Source: Mytilus californianus (lineage: Eukaryota; Mollusca; Bivalvia; Mytilida; Mytilidae). Taken from it: 64,000 nucleotides of DNA. The position numbers and the translations under genes were made by a program. Below, in pieces: positions 12,591 through 23,187 of this stretch. How positions within the stretch are numbered: the stretch's first letter is position 1; every line of letters begins with the position of its first letter. The stretch is taken from the NCBI RefSeq assembly GCF_021869535.1, contig NW_026262668.1, forward strand, positions 68,469,558 to 68,533,557. The letters are read 5' to 3'. The notes beneath the pieces were generated by a model. That model worked only from the letters and a program-made list of their open reading frames with translations, was not told the origin of the DNA and ran no database searches.

Positions 12591-12985
12591 GTAGATCCTT
12601 ATTTTAACACTAAATCCGTTCGATGTGTACTAATTGGCGAGCTGTAATTCATTGGTTGTTTTTTTCAAGTACGTCATATTGTTTTTCGTTAACTGTTTAA
12701 TTAAATCAGGCCTTTGATTTACTCGTTTGAATATGTTTTACATTGTGTCATGTTGTGGGCTTTTCATAGCTGACTATAAGGTATGGGTTTTGTTCATTGT
12801 CGAAGGCCGTATGGTGACCTATAGTTGCTTACATCCGCGTCATTTAGACTGGTAGATAGTTGTCTCATAGGCATTCATACCACATTATATTTATAGTGTA
12901 TGATTTCTAAAAAAAAGTCGTCCTGAACATACATGAAATATTTGCCACCGGACGTTAAGCAACCAACAATCAATCAATCTAAAAA
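12591..12985 (+). repeat. PLE type 1 tail fragment plus a SINE-like end
   Basis: 12600-12897 matches the PLE type 1 tail ('cactaaatcc...gatgtgtactaattg', 'ggccgtatggtgacctatag', 'cattcataccaca') with an internal deletion of the middle. At 12936-12985 follows 'catgaaatatttgccacc' and 'gacgttaagcaaccaac', the 3' end of an abundant mussel short repeat also seen near 34725 and 45610. Confidence 0.6.
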
Positions 12986-13149
12986 AAAAGTAATGAATTC
13001 AACTTACGCATAATATTGGTTAGATATATAACGACTTCATAATATTAGTTCCAGGTTCAAAAGATTTTCTTCTCCTTGTTTATATAACATATTTCTCTGG
13101 TTAAGAAATAAAGCAGGTATTCAAATTCCTTAATATCTATATATTATTT

Positions 13150-13931
13150 TCACATTTTAGAGACAGCAGGCGTACTTCGCCTGGAAATCTTTTCTAACCC
13201 GAACTGACATATAACATAAGTTAACTTTTTCTTGTCTGTATCTTTATAAATAAAGAACATGAATTCGTTAATTTTTTCTGAATGTTGCCACATCACTATA
13301 ATTATTTCGTCTCCAACAAAACTTTCCCCTAGAAAATCAACGCTTAAAAATGTTACTGGGTACCAGCACATATCACCACTGAAATGCACCAGTTTCTTGT
13401 CTATGCTTGCTGTTGTTACACAGTCCATACAAGATTTGACGTAAAGAGAATAGTTTGCATGATGATTTGAGTCAAGATCACTGTATCGTACAATCGTCCT
13501 GTATTCGAAAACTTCCGTTGGTTGTTCTGGCAATGGCATTTTCGACAGTTCAGACGGTATCCCTTGTATATGGGAGTTCTTATTCAAGTACCATTCAGGA
13601 TTGTTTACCGGTCGTCGGGTCTTATTATCGATAAAAACCAATTTCAAGAACCTTTCCACCAAAAGTTGTCCTGATATGGCATCAAATAGTTTTGATATGA
13701 GAGGAACTGACGTTCGTCCCAGCTCTCCCAACTCTATGGTTATTCGGAATTCCACGTCAGGCCTGTACGTGTAATTATACAAAGATGGATGTAATTTCAT
13801 GACTTCCTTTATGATAACACTTGAAACATGTGAAGATTTCAGGCTACAAAAATCCATGAAGTTTTCACGTTTCTGTACTAGGTCTTCTGCTCCATCTAAG
13901 AACAATGAAACATTCCATATACTCCATTTTC
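13150..13931 (-). CDS. Terminal exon of a double hotdog (acyl-ACP/acyl-CoA thioesterase-like) protein
   Basis: The frame is open from a splice acceptor (TTTTCAG, AG at 13933-13932 on the minus strand) to TGA at 13152-13150, about 259 codons. It probably hydrolyses or binds acyl thioesters. Numbering from the TTG codon at 13905, the C-terminal half carries a hotdog signature YSDLDSNHHANY at residues 141-152, the D..N-H pattern of 4HBT and acyl-ACP thioesterases. The N-terminal half ('FRITIELGELGRTSVPLISKL', residues 53-73) looks like the first hotdog strand set, so two hotdog folds in tandem. There is no ATG at the start, so I take it as a 3' exon preceded by an intron. I could not place the upstream exon. 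This is the only likely host gene in the window. The substrate is not predictable. Confidence 0.72.
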
Positions 13932-14024
13932 CTGAAAATAATTGATTTCAAGTTTCATTACAGTGAACAATATTTAAGATTTATTTAATTCCAATGAAAA
14001 AAGTGTCATGTTTACACCCCTTGC

Positions 14025-14285
14025 TTTATAATGTGTATAATGTGTACAATGTGCCTGTCTTAAGTCAGGAAGCTCATCAGTAGTTGTCTTAAGTTGTATT
14101 TGAATTTGTTTGTCTTTGAAAGTGTCTTAAATTTTTACTTACAACTTTTCTAGAATTGGAGCTTTTCATTTTATATTAGCACTTCTCTCTCCCTTGTTAA
14201 AGACCGTGTGTTCACCTATGCTGATTTGTGGTGATTTTTGTCGTTAGGTTGCTGTCTCATTGATATTTACCCCACAAATTTTATT
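14025..14285 (+). repeat. Decayed PLE type 1 tail
   Basis: The order of blocks 'gtgcctgtcttaagtcagga', 'gtagttgtc', 'tgttaaagaccgtgtg' and 'gctgtctcattgatatttacc' matches the type 1 tail with many substitutions and gaps. It lies in the presumed intron just upstream of the hotdog exon. Confidence 0.5.
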
Positions 14286-14920
14286 CCTAAGAGCAGCAGA
14301 ACCTAGGTTTATAAAATTAAAATTCTTAATTGATTTTGACACATTGGTTGTTTTGTGTCTGTGGAGAATATTAATAAAAGAAAATATTGAGTATATACCA
14401 ATGAAACAGCAACCTAACGGAACAAAATATAACCAAAATACATTTAGAGGGCAACATGCACTCTTCAACAAAAGACAACTTTATATACAATTTCTCAAGC
14501 TCTCGTCCCGTGTCTAAAAAATGAATAAACCAACCAGAAGCTGTAAAAAATCTTCCATTAATTTTAAGTTTTTCAAATACTAGTAACAAAAACAAATACC
14601 CATTAAGATATGACATAAGACAATCACTAACGGGGTTCCTGACTGGACAGACACATAGATATAAAGTGGAGTTTAATTAAGTGAATCTTAAAGTGTTATA
14701 TTTCCACCTTTTATAAAGATGGATATAGCTATATATTAGATATCCAAGTGCAAGGGTCCATCTCCCTATACAACTATGATACGAGATTTCTACACCCTGC
14801 AAGTTTTTGTCAGAACTACACTGTTATATCTCCACACTCCCATTGGATTATAATAGCTTATTCATCTAGTTAGTTCAGAGAAAAATATTTCTTATAGTGT
14901 TGTATCTCCACTATTTACTG
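14286..14920. other. No gene supported
   Basis: Overlapping frames on both strands at 14244-14616 share no motif with known families and use AT-rich codons. 'tgttatatctccac' recurs three times between 14694 and 14915 with variation, hinting at an old short repeat. Confidence 0.4.
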
Positions 14921-14929
14921 TAATTAACC

Positions 14930-14999
14930 GCAGGCACTTGTCTCAGAATTTTTTTTTCTATATACCTTAATATAAGAAAAAAAAATTCTGAGACAAGTG
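14930..14999. mobile_element. 70-bp hairpin insertion with 9-bp target duplication
   Basis: The inverted arms CACTTGTCTCAGAATTTTTT and its complement (about 26 bp) enclose an AT spacer. The nine bases TAATTAACC occur immediately before (14921-14929) and after (15000-15008), which reads as a target-site duplication. A 9-bp duplication would fit Mutator-type transposition, but an internal ORF is absent and the class is inferred only from the duplication length. Confidence 0.7.
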
Positions 15000-15008
15000 T
15001 AATTAACC

Positions 15009-15309
15009 TATGTTCAAATGTCGTAAATCGATTAGAGGTAACAAACAAAAACTGAGGCAATCGTATAAACTCCAAAAAGAGCGGAACCGGGTGTGTCAAC
15101 AGGGTAAGCGCCTCCTGCTATGCATGCATCACCCGCCATGCAAATTCACACTCAGTCAAAATGTCGCCATCGATAATAGGTTTTGTTCATGTTAGATATA
15201 TTTAAAGTGAACTCCCTGAGGTAAATTTCTGCAGTATTTGTGAAAGCAAAATATTAATTTTGTTATTAAATGGAATTAAGACAACACTGCTTTGAAACGT
15301 AGTTATTTA
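15009..15309. other. No gene seen
   Basis: A short frame at 15010-15195 has no recognised motif. The sequence 'tatgcatgcatcacccgcc' is a local palindrome only. Confidence 0.4.
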
Positions 15310-15480
15310 TTCTGCTTTATGCAAGTCACCTAGCAGGGGCGCACAACTAGTACTCCTTTGGAATACCGAATGTCTGTTGGATTATCAATCCAACAAAGAT
15401 ATTGTCGATCAAAAAGTCCAGCATTTTATATAATTCCTTTAATCTCTGATAATGATTTTGTTCCGTATTGATGGCCTCGT
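15310..15480 (-). pseudogene. Penelope-like reverse transcriptase remnant
   Basis: On the minus strand the sequence reads the RT motif B region: 'tccaacagacattcggtattc', then a damaged copy of the Gly-Ile-Pro-Met-Gly segment and 'ttgtgcgcccctgctagg'. It aligns with 56640-56745, where the same region is intact. Only about 170 bp survive, with frameshifts. Confidence 0.65.
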
Positions 15481-16940
15481 TGTGACTTTGATATAAAGAG
15501 CAGCAATAAAGCGAGGTTCATTTTGCTTTTGGATTTGTTATGTTGGTGTAAGAATTTTAATAAAATTTGTCATATTCACAATGCCAGAATCATTGAAGAT
15601 TTGCATCGAATGTATTTATTTGTATAAACTATCATTTCCAGGATTTATATTTAGGGTAGATTACAAGTTTGTTATACGTGAAAAAAAAACACAAAATAAT
15701 ATATCGCATGCAAATTTACGGCTAGTAAGCCCAGTCAGGATTCTACTTCGTCAAAATTATCTCCAAATTACGCCACCTAATTTTTATAATCTTTAAAATG
15801 GAAGCCATTGTAGTGATGACGCGCTGTCAATTTAGCTCTTGAAAACCGATAAATTTATCCACATAGCATCATTACGATCCTTATATGCCATTTGTATTTT
15901 AAAAGAAAAATGTATCTACTAGCTATTTAGCATCAATTTATGTAGTTTTATGCATTTGGCCAACTTAAAACTATTGTTTGATCGGTTGTCAGGGGGAATT
16001 TTCGAAAGTTCAAAAATATTTTAAAAAATTCGAATAAATAATTCGTGGAAGGGCAGACTAAAAGTTTTCAGAGGTTGAAAACTAATTACCCTAGATAACA
16101 CACACAAAAAATGAAGTTTTTTAGAAGTTATGCATTTTTAAGATCCACTTGAAAAGTCTGTCGTCAAGTACTTTTAGTAAAAAATTGTTATTTGAACACA
16201 CCTACTCTGTTGTTATGACTCATTAGAAAGGTATTTCACTTGACCATATATTTCACTTTTTAGTACTGTAAATTTTTAATGTTATTATATCAACCTAGAG
16301 CCTAAATGTATAAAAATAACAGAATCTGAAGCGAGATGATGTATCAAATATTTTTCTTTTATACGTTTTCAAGACAGAATAGTCAACTCAAACACGCCTA
16401 AACATAAAAAGGTGTACTCGACTTTCTTTTCGATGAAATTATTGCCCATTTTGGGGATTATTTCCCAAAAAACTGTCACCGGGGGCAGAGATGCAAACTA
16501 TTGCTTTAAAAAGATCAATCTATTATCTTTCTTTGGAATTTTTTTCGGCGGAATTTATGCTTATGCCCAAAAAAGATCCACATGTATTTACACCTACCAC
16601 AATCGACTGTTTTCTGAAAATTTGACTATAATTTAAAAGTTTACAAATATCTCGAAGCTCCATAATATAATTTAAGTAAAAACACATACATAAGATACAT
16701 AAAATCCTAAATTAGGCACATTCATTAAACTTTTAAAGCCCATAGAAACAGATGTAAACAATTCAAACTTACCAACTTGGCCGTTTTTACCTTCTCTAAC
16801 AAAGAGTTCCATTTCATTTGTTTAATTTCAACTGGGTTTCCGCCTGAGCCGGTGGGGTAAAATCAGCTAGCCATAGCTCGTTAGTGCAGCGAAATAGTAC
16901 TCCTGCATTAGTACTATGTATTTGTTATTTTCGTCACAAT
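15481..16940. other. AT-rich region, no gene supported
   Basis: Frames at 15581-15796 and 16412-16636 have no recognised motif. Parts such as 'gaggttgaaaactaattaccc' look like old dispersed repeats but no partner is present in this window. Confidence 0.45.
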
Positions 16941-17345
16941 TCTATATAGATATAAGAAGATGTGGTATGAGTGCCAATGAGACAACTCTCCATCCAAGTC
17001 ACAATTTGTAAAAGTAAACCATTATAGGTCAAAGTACAGCCTTCAACACGGAGCCTTGGCTCACACCGAACAGCAAGCTATAAAGGGCCCCAAAAATGAC
17101 TAGTGTAAAACCATTCAAACAGGAAAACCAACGGTCTAATCTATATAAAAAACGGGAAACGGTAACACTTATGAACCAAATCAACAAACGACAACCACTG
17201 AACATCAGGTTCCTGACTATGCTTAGATAATGTATTATTGGATCAGAGCTATGGTGCGAATTAATCAAATTGGCATACAAACACAAATAGTGAGATATCC
17301 CTCCCCTGTCCTTTAAAAGTGTGTTACATGATATCAATTTGTGTC
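16941..17345 (-). repeat. PLE type 1 tail, minus strand, diverged
   Basis: Reverse complement of the type 1 tail: 'gaagatgtggtatgagtgcc', 'caatgagacaactctccat', 'acagccttcaacacgg', 'aaccattcaaacaggaaaac', 'acgacaaccactgaac' and 'caggttcctgac'. A second short end piece follows at 17358-17400. The 123-codon and 119-codon minus frames here are tail sequence. Confidence 0.65.
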
Positions 17346-17400
17346 TAAATATAAAAATAAGAAGATATGGCATGATTGCCAACTTTCCACCCGTATGCAT

Positions 17401-18479
17401 GGTTTACCGATGCTCAATGTTTTTAAATAAAATGCATATTTTTTGTCTGCAAGGGACTTATGCATTAGTTTTTTTTTACCGTGAAACTTTAAGTTAGAAA
17501 GTTGAACACGAACCGGTAAGGTTCTACATGTAAGGGTTAACATGACGTGAACCCTCAACCCGCAAAAAAAAAAAAAAATTAAAAACAACCGTGGAACATA
17601 ATTTAAACTAATTGTCGTTAGCATGACTAATGTGAAATTTACCTCTCCTGTCATCAAAGTTGTAGTCAATGCCACGAGTTGTGAGTTCTGCATATGCTGT
17701 GTCCACTTTATTTACAATGTAGCAAGACATTTCTACAATACATGTAAATGAAAAGGTATAATCTATCCATTAAAATTTACCAAATGGTAACCCTGATGAT
17801 CTTTAAAATAAAAAAAAGTTGATAATTGAACCACGAAAGCGAGGCCAAGGTCAGGCGACCCCTGTGAAATTAATTGAATACCTTGAACACATATTGTTGA
17901 CAAATAGCTCATATAAACTGAATCAAGGAGCTTGATGGCTATGAGGAAAAATATAGTCATTGTTTCCATTTGTACAAGTATTTACTTCCCAAAAAATAAT
18001 TAAACTGCACATGTATTTGCAATTTGATTCAATTTGAATATAGTTTTTCAGCTATGAAAATAATATAAAAAATGTCAACCTGCTTGGTACAGTATATATA
18101 TACAGATGACTAAAATAATTCTTGTGTTTAAGTTTTGTTCTACATTTACATCATCCTTGGAAGTTCAAAGGCAATCATTTTACAAGTATTCCTTCTGAAT
18201 TTTCTTATCAATCTCACATACATTGTACACAGTGCCAGTGGTTGTGTTATTGTGCTATGGTCATTTTTTGTATTGTCTTTCATTTTTGCTTATGTGCTTT
18301 GTCTATATGCCATTTTGTTCTTCTTTGTTGACATATTTGTTTGTTTTTATAGTGATTAAGATTATAACACAACGTTGACTGCTGTATCCCTGTATTTGAC
18401 ATTTTTACCTATTATGTCTGTTGGTTTTGTTCACACATTGTTGTCAATATAATGGAATTTTATGCGACTGTCATACAAG
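17401..18479. other. AT-rich region, no gene supported
   Basis: Contains homopolymer runs (17563-17577) and 'ccaaggtcaggcgaccc' near 17845. No open frame with recognisable features. Confidence 0.45.
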
Positions 18480-18690
18480 TGAGAGGTTTAGCTAGCTATA
18501 AAACCAGGTTTAATCCACCATTTTCTACATAAGGAAATGCCTGTACCAAGTCAGAAATATGACAGTTGTTTTCCATTCGTTAGATGTGTTTGAGCTTTTG
18601 ATTTTGCCATTTGATAAGGGACTTTCCGTTTTGAATTTTCCTTGGAGTTCGGTATTTTTGTTATTTTACTTTTTAGCTCACATTTCAGAA
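18480..18690 (+). repeat. Dispersed mussel repeat ('ataaaaccaggtttaatcc')
   Basis: The full block order is visible: 'gctataaaaccaggtttaa', 'tgcctgtaccaagtcag', 'gttgttttccattcgttag', 'gggactttccgttttg' and 'gagttcggtatttttg'. Partners are 33110-33245 (+), 53290-53540 (+, rearranged) and 938-1100 (-). Confidence 0.6.
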
Positions 18691-18714
18691 AAAACTATGG
18701 TCATCCTGTCCTGG

Positions 18715-19420
18715 GTTTGATTTCACAAAGTCGTGCGTTTCTCAGACTATTTATGACGCATTTACACTAAATCTGTTGGATGTGTACTGATTGATACTTT
18801 AGCCTGGGAGAACATGGTTTATTTATTAGTTATAATTGGCTTTGAACTAGCTTTCAGTAACTGCGAGGACTCTTATATCTATGCTTTGTTTTTTGTGTTA
18901 GTTGTTTTTTTGCGTCGTACTGATCTTTTGAGTTAAGCCTATTGAAACTAATGTTTACAGTTGTTCTTATGTTGTGCTGTTGCACCACTGTCCTAGGTTA
19001 AGGGTGGGTTGAGCGCTCACAAACATGTTTAACCCCGCATATGTGCCTGTCCCAAGTCAGCTGCAGCCTGTAGTACAGAGGTTTTCGTTGGTTTCAACTT
19101 CATGGCTGTCATATTTGTTTTTAGAAATCGTTTTGTTATAAATTAGGCCGTTAGTTTACTCGTTTGAATTGTTTCACATTTTTTGTTCATGGCAGGGCCT
19201 TTTATAGTAAGTAGGCTGGCATCCTGACCCAATCAAATACTTCGTCGAGCAGTGAACCAGGATCCCAGGCTACTTTTATAGCCGCCGACTTTACATACAG
19301 TATCATCGGGTTTTTCCCTCATTGTTGAAGGCCGTACGGTGACCTATAATTGCTTATATCCACGGTGAATAGTTGTATCATTGGCAGTCATGCCACATCT
19401 CCTTATTTTTTATTGATGCT
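18715..19420 (+). repeat. PLE type 1 tail, interrupted by a 66-bp insertion
   Basis: Matches the tails at 7640-8350 and 23830-24535 from 'gtgcgtttctcagactattt' to 'tgccacatctccttatt'. The coding part is absent, so this is a strongly 5'-truncated copy. It is split at 19208-19273 by a separate small element listed next. Confidence 0.7.
19208..19273. mobile_element. 66-bp mini-MITE with inverted ends and 8-bp target duplication
   Basis: TTTTATAG occurs at 19200-19207 and again at 19274-19281, exactly bracketing 66 bases that are absent from the sibling tails. Near its ends the insert has inverted repeats GTAGGCTGGCATCCTG and CAGGATCCCAGGCTAC (14 of 16 match). An 8-bp duplication suggests hAT-type mobilisation. 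It is one of the shortest elements I can delimit here because an empty site exists in the sibling copies. Confidence 0.8.
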
Positions 19421-19925
19421 ATCGGATGTGCATGGTATTGGCAATATTATATCTCAGATCAACACTTGATCATGACCGGCTTTGAAAATCAACAGAAATC
19501 TGTCAACGCGATCTTGAGAATCAACAGGGGTCAAAGCGACCTTGAAAATCAATAGCGGTCAAAAGTTTAAAAAAGTCAACATTGATTTGTAAAAAAAAAT
19601 GGGTTCTTGTACGTTATTGAAAATAGTAGATTGATGTTTTCATTTAAACTTTATATAAATTGTTTGTCTTAAGAATAACAGTCGATCACTATTTTACTTA
19701 CCTGCATATATTGTTTACCAAATAGGTTTCATGTTCTATATAATGACCGTCCTACTTCGAATGAAGTATCATGTACTACGATTAACGGTAAACATATGAT
19801 ATTACTCATCTTGATAACAGTAATGATAATTAATGTTTTTCTCTTTTCATTTGATGATAACGCAGCTAAGAAAACGAATAACGATTCAATATCCATGTTC
19901 ATCTTATTGTTATGACGGAATGTAA
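19421..19925. other. No gene seen; short 'cttgaaaatcaa' repeats
   Basis: Between 19470 and 19580 the phrase 'gaaaatcaacag(g/a)' recurs three or four times with spacing of 25-30 bases, a small diverged tandem repeat. Otherwise AT-rich. Confidence 0.45.
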
Positions 19926-21505
19926 GGGGACGACCATTTGATATTCAGGTGGTGGTGGTGGTGGTGGTGGTGGTGGGGTAGGAGGATTTTGAAAATAAAT
20001 AACTCAGCCTTGATTATAACAAAAATAAATGGTTTGTTCTGGGGTAGTTTGAAAATAAAAAAACCTGACTTACGATGTATTGAAAATAAATAACTCAGCA
20101 GGTATTTTAAGTCATTTTATAATAAATGTTATTCTTAAGTATGAGATGGCACCAGATTCTTCCAAAATTCGTCTTTTTTCATATTTTTTTCGGGAAAAAA
20201 TTCTCAAATCTTTTAAAAATACAATGTATAAATATTAATGTACTTGAAATGTCTGAAAATGGGTTTTATTTAACTTGAGGTATATTGTCTCAGGAACATT
20301 TACCTCCCTTTTATTACAGGGCTGTAATTACATTAAGGCAAACGCCTCATGTAGGAAATTTCAAAAAGAAAAGCTTGTCTTCATATCAAATTGTTTTCAC
20401 AGCGAGTGTCTTGCAAGAAGCAAGTTCTGTTCACCCTCTAACGTAGCCCCCGTTTTTCAGGATCCATGCATGTTTCTCATTTATTTTTAGTTTTCAGTGA
20501 TATTTGTCTATTGTTTGTTGTTTTGTGTTTTATCTGTTCCCAGGTTTGTCTTTTGTTCATTGATTGCCTAAAAGTTCTTTATTCTCTTAGTGTTGCATTC
20601 CATTTGTAATTAAGTAATTTTTCTTTTAAACTTGAGTTTTATTTTATTTAAGGACTTTTTATCTAATTTTACAAACTTCTTTAAATTTTATCCCAAGTAG
20701 GAACTACATCAAGTTGTAATTGAAATGTGTTATAAAAACTTACCTGACATAGTTATATCAATGATAATCAGTCCCCTCTTAAAAAAAAACAAATAATTGA
20801 CAGGTATGAAAGATTTTCTGCAAGCCAAAACACCACAAAAAAACACAAAAAAAACAACCAGCAGCCACATACTTAACTATGTGAATTACATTTTTTGCTT
20901 TATCCTACATATAGGTCTCTTGATGTTGTCCCTAAAAACTAAAAGTCTGACACTGAATCTATATATTTAGCTTTGAGACCAAAATATTGTCGAAAAAATA
21001 ATTAAAACAGAACTTGTGTTTCAGATTAAGAAAGGATCTGGGAATCTTGCAGATTGCATGATTTTGCATCATTTTTTTATAGCTACTTGGGGCCTTCAGC
21101 GGCCTCCAAACCCTTCGCCGAATTTTTTTTGCCTCGCTCCGCTCGGCAAAAATGTTTGCCATTACTTTTAAAAGAGGCTAGTTACAGCCCAGCTTTAATA
21201 CCTTGTACGTATGCAATATATGCAGTTTGGAATTCAGAAGATTCACTTCCAGCATGTCGAGAGGAGGAGGATTAATTCTGATTTAATGGTACATAATGAC
21301 TTGACTATACATGTATTATTTATTTAAGAATAAAAAAATGAATTTAAAAATTGTGTGTTTTCAAATATTATAAATATAATTGTGAAAATAAATAATCAGT
21401 CCCTTGTTTTAATGAAAATGAAAAATCATGCTTCAACAGTGCAGAAAATAAATAATCTGTCCTTTTAGTCCACAAAAATAAATAACCGATCCAAAACAAA
21501 TCCTC

Positions 21506-21540
<35 letters not shown>

Positions 21541-21562
21541 AGAATATCAAATGGTCGTCCCC
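19926..21562. mobile_element. TAA-flanked inverted-repeat element (PIF/Harbinger-like) with G-rich ends
   Basis: The ends read GGGGACGACCATTTGATATT and its complement, flanked by TAA at 19923-19925 and 21563-21565, the 3-bp duplication typical of PIF/Harbinger. The arms continue as G-rich sequence (GGT repeat at 19948-19977; a run of 32 C at 21509-21540), then 'aggaggatt' and 'gaaaataaataa' repeats. No transposase is visible inside. The central part is AT-rich, with 'ggccttcagcggcctcc' near 21090. Minus-strand poly-Gly frames here are artefacts of the C run. Confidence 0.75.
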
Positions 21563-21592
21563 TAAAGAACGTTGTGTATATGCAACCGTTAA

Positions 21593-22211
21593 GGGCATAC
21601 GATACAGTTTTGATCCCACGGTGAACTTTTTGACGAATGTTTGCATACAAGCTATTTTTCACCTAGTCAATTCAAATATGTAATAAAAAACATACCTTCA
21701 TGTGCTATTTTTAGAGATAAATGGGATAGAAATTTTAGACATTTACTGGACATTTCGGTTTCTTTGACATTTCTATCGTCTGGAAAAACATACCTATTTT
21801 TTTTGTTTTAAAAGATAAACGCAAGCGGATTTTTCTAAAAACATCTGGAATATCTTCTCTACATAAGCGTGTTTCGAATTTGTGTAACAATTCTTTGGAA
21901 ATAATTCATTTTGTCACATTTTCATGATTTTAGTAAAAAAAAAAACCGGCATTTTGGCTGTATATTTATCTGATTTATCATTCATTTCATCGGTGATTTG
22001 TTTATAAAATTGGCACAAATAATCTTCATTCATAATCAAGCCAAATGGCATTTTAAACAAGAGGGGTCCATGAACTCGTTTTCAATCAGTCTGAATAATA
22101 AAATTCAGTCGAAAAATGAATCTTTTCTCGATATGTCACAGTTTGACGTCGCGAAAATAAAATTTTACATAAGAAACGTCATTACCTCCCCTGTAACTGT
22201 ATCGTATGCCC
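21593..22211. mobile_element. TTAA-flanked MITE, 619 bp
   Basis: Bounded by TTAA at 21589-21592 and 22212-22215. The terminal inverted repeats are GGGCATACGATACAGTT and its exact complement. A relative is at 41492-42685. TTAA duplication fits piggyBac-type movement, though the GGG ends are not the classic CCC of that group. No ORF of its own: the 91-codon frame at 21998-22273 runs across the right end. Confidence 0.8.
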
Positions 22212-22245
22212 TTAAATCGGGGGAGTCGCTGAAACGAACAATACA

Positions 22246-22394
22246 CAGTGGCGGATCCAGAACTTTTCCATAAGGGGGGGGGGGGGGGGGCCGCTCCAGT
22301 CATGTTTCAGTGATTCCCTATATAATCAACCAAATTTTTCCCACGAAAAGGGGGGGGGGGGGGGGGTGCGGGCACCCCCCTGGATCCGCCTATG
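22246..22394. mobile_element. 149-bp G-rich MITE with hAT-like ends
   Basis: The ends read CAGTGGCGGATCCAG and CTGGATCCGCCTATG (13 of 15 inverted match). ATACA flanks both sides (22241-22245, 22395-22399). The body carries two long G runs (near 22276 and 22351). CAGTGGCG-type ends resemble hAT elements, but hAT normally makes 8-bp duplications, so the class is uncertain. Confidence 0.65.
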
Positions 22395-22434
22395 ATACAG
22401 TAGCGTTTGACAAATGGGAGAGGCCTTTTTTTTT

Positions 22435-23187
22435 TTTTTTAGCTCACCTGGTCCAAAGGAACAGTATGAGCTTTTGTCATCACTTTGCGTCCGTCATCTG
22501 TCGTCCGTTGAGTTTTTCAAAGATCATCTTCTCTGAAACTACAGTGCCAAATTTAATTTAATAAAATTTGGCCACATGCGAAATTTAATGAAATTTGATG
22601 CAAAATTTGGCCACAATCCGGCATCATTGGGGTCTCTAGTTTTAAAAATGTGTCCGCTGACCCGCAAACATGGCTAGAAATAGAACATATGGGTAAAAAT
22701 CAAGTTTTGTCTATTATATTGAAAACCACTATCGATAGAGAAAATGTGACAGGGCCGAAAATATATTTCTTTTCGTTTGAATTAGGGATTCCCCCTGTGT
22801 TTTATACTAGTATAGTTATACTATTTATATGTTTAAAACAACTGGTTAGAGCAGTTGTAAAACGGGTTCTTGCTATTTTGGATTTAGATATGTGGATAAT
22901 ATATGCACGTGAAATCCATTGGCAGTTTAAAGGGTGGGGTTCCGTTATACTACTAGTATATAAAGAAAATGTTGAGCTGTCAGGGCTCACAGTAACTACA
23001 TCGTACAGTTTGTCGTTTGTTGCCATATTTATGAATATGGATCATATGGATATATAAATAGTTTATGTTCATTTACATATAATGACGTGTTGGACAATTT
23101 GTTGTATGAAAATGTCAATTTTGATAGTGTAATTAAATTATACATGTATAAGTTATTATGTTATTAAACATTGTTTGCAAGAGAAAA
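22435..23187 (+). repeat. Dispersed mollusc repeat ('agctcacctgg' family)
   Basis: Opens with 'ttagctcacctggtcc', 'tgagcttttgtcatcac' and 'gcgtccgtcatctgtcgtccg', a head I recognise from many mollusc sequences, and passes through 'aaatttggccacaatcc' and 'atggctagaaatagaacat'. The 135-codon frame at 22650-23057 lies in this repeat and the AT-rich DNA after it. I do not call it a gene. Confidence 0.5.

Noticed and set aside
17029-17693. Two minus-strand frames of about 120 codons
   Set aside because: The first is translated PLE tail; the second is low-complexity and overlaps a poly-A run.
21368-21662. Minus-strand frames with poly-glycine
   Set aside because: The glycines come from the 32-base C run inside an inverted-repeat element.
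22650-23057. 135-codon plus-strand frame, partly hydrophobic
   Set aside because: It starts in a dispersed mollusc repeat and has no motif; a minus-strand frame of similar length overlaps it.
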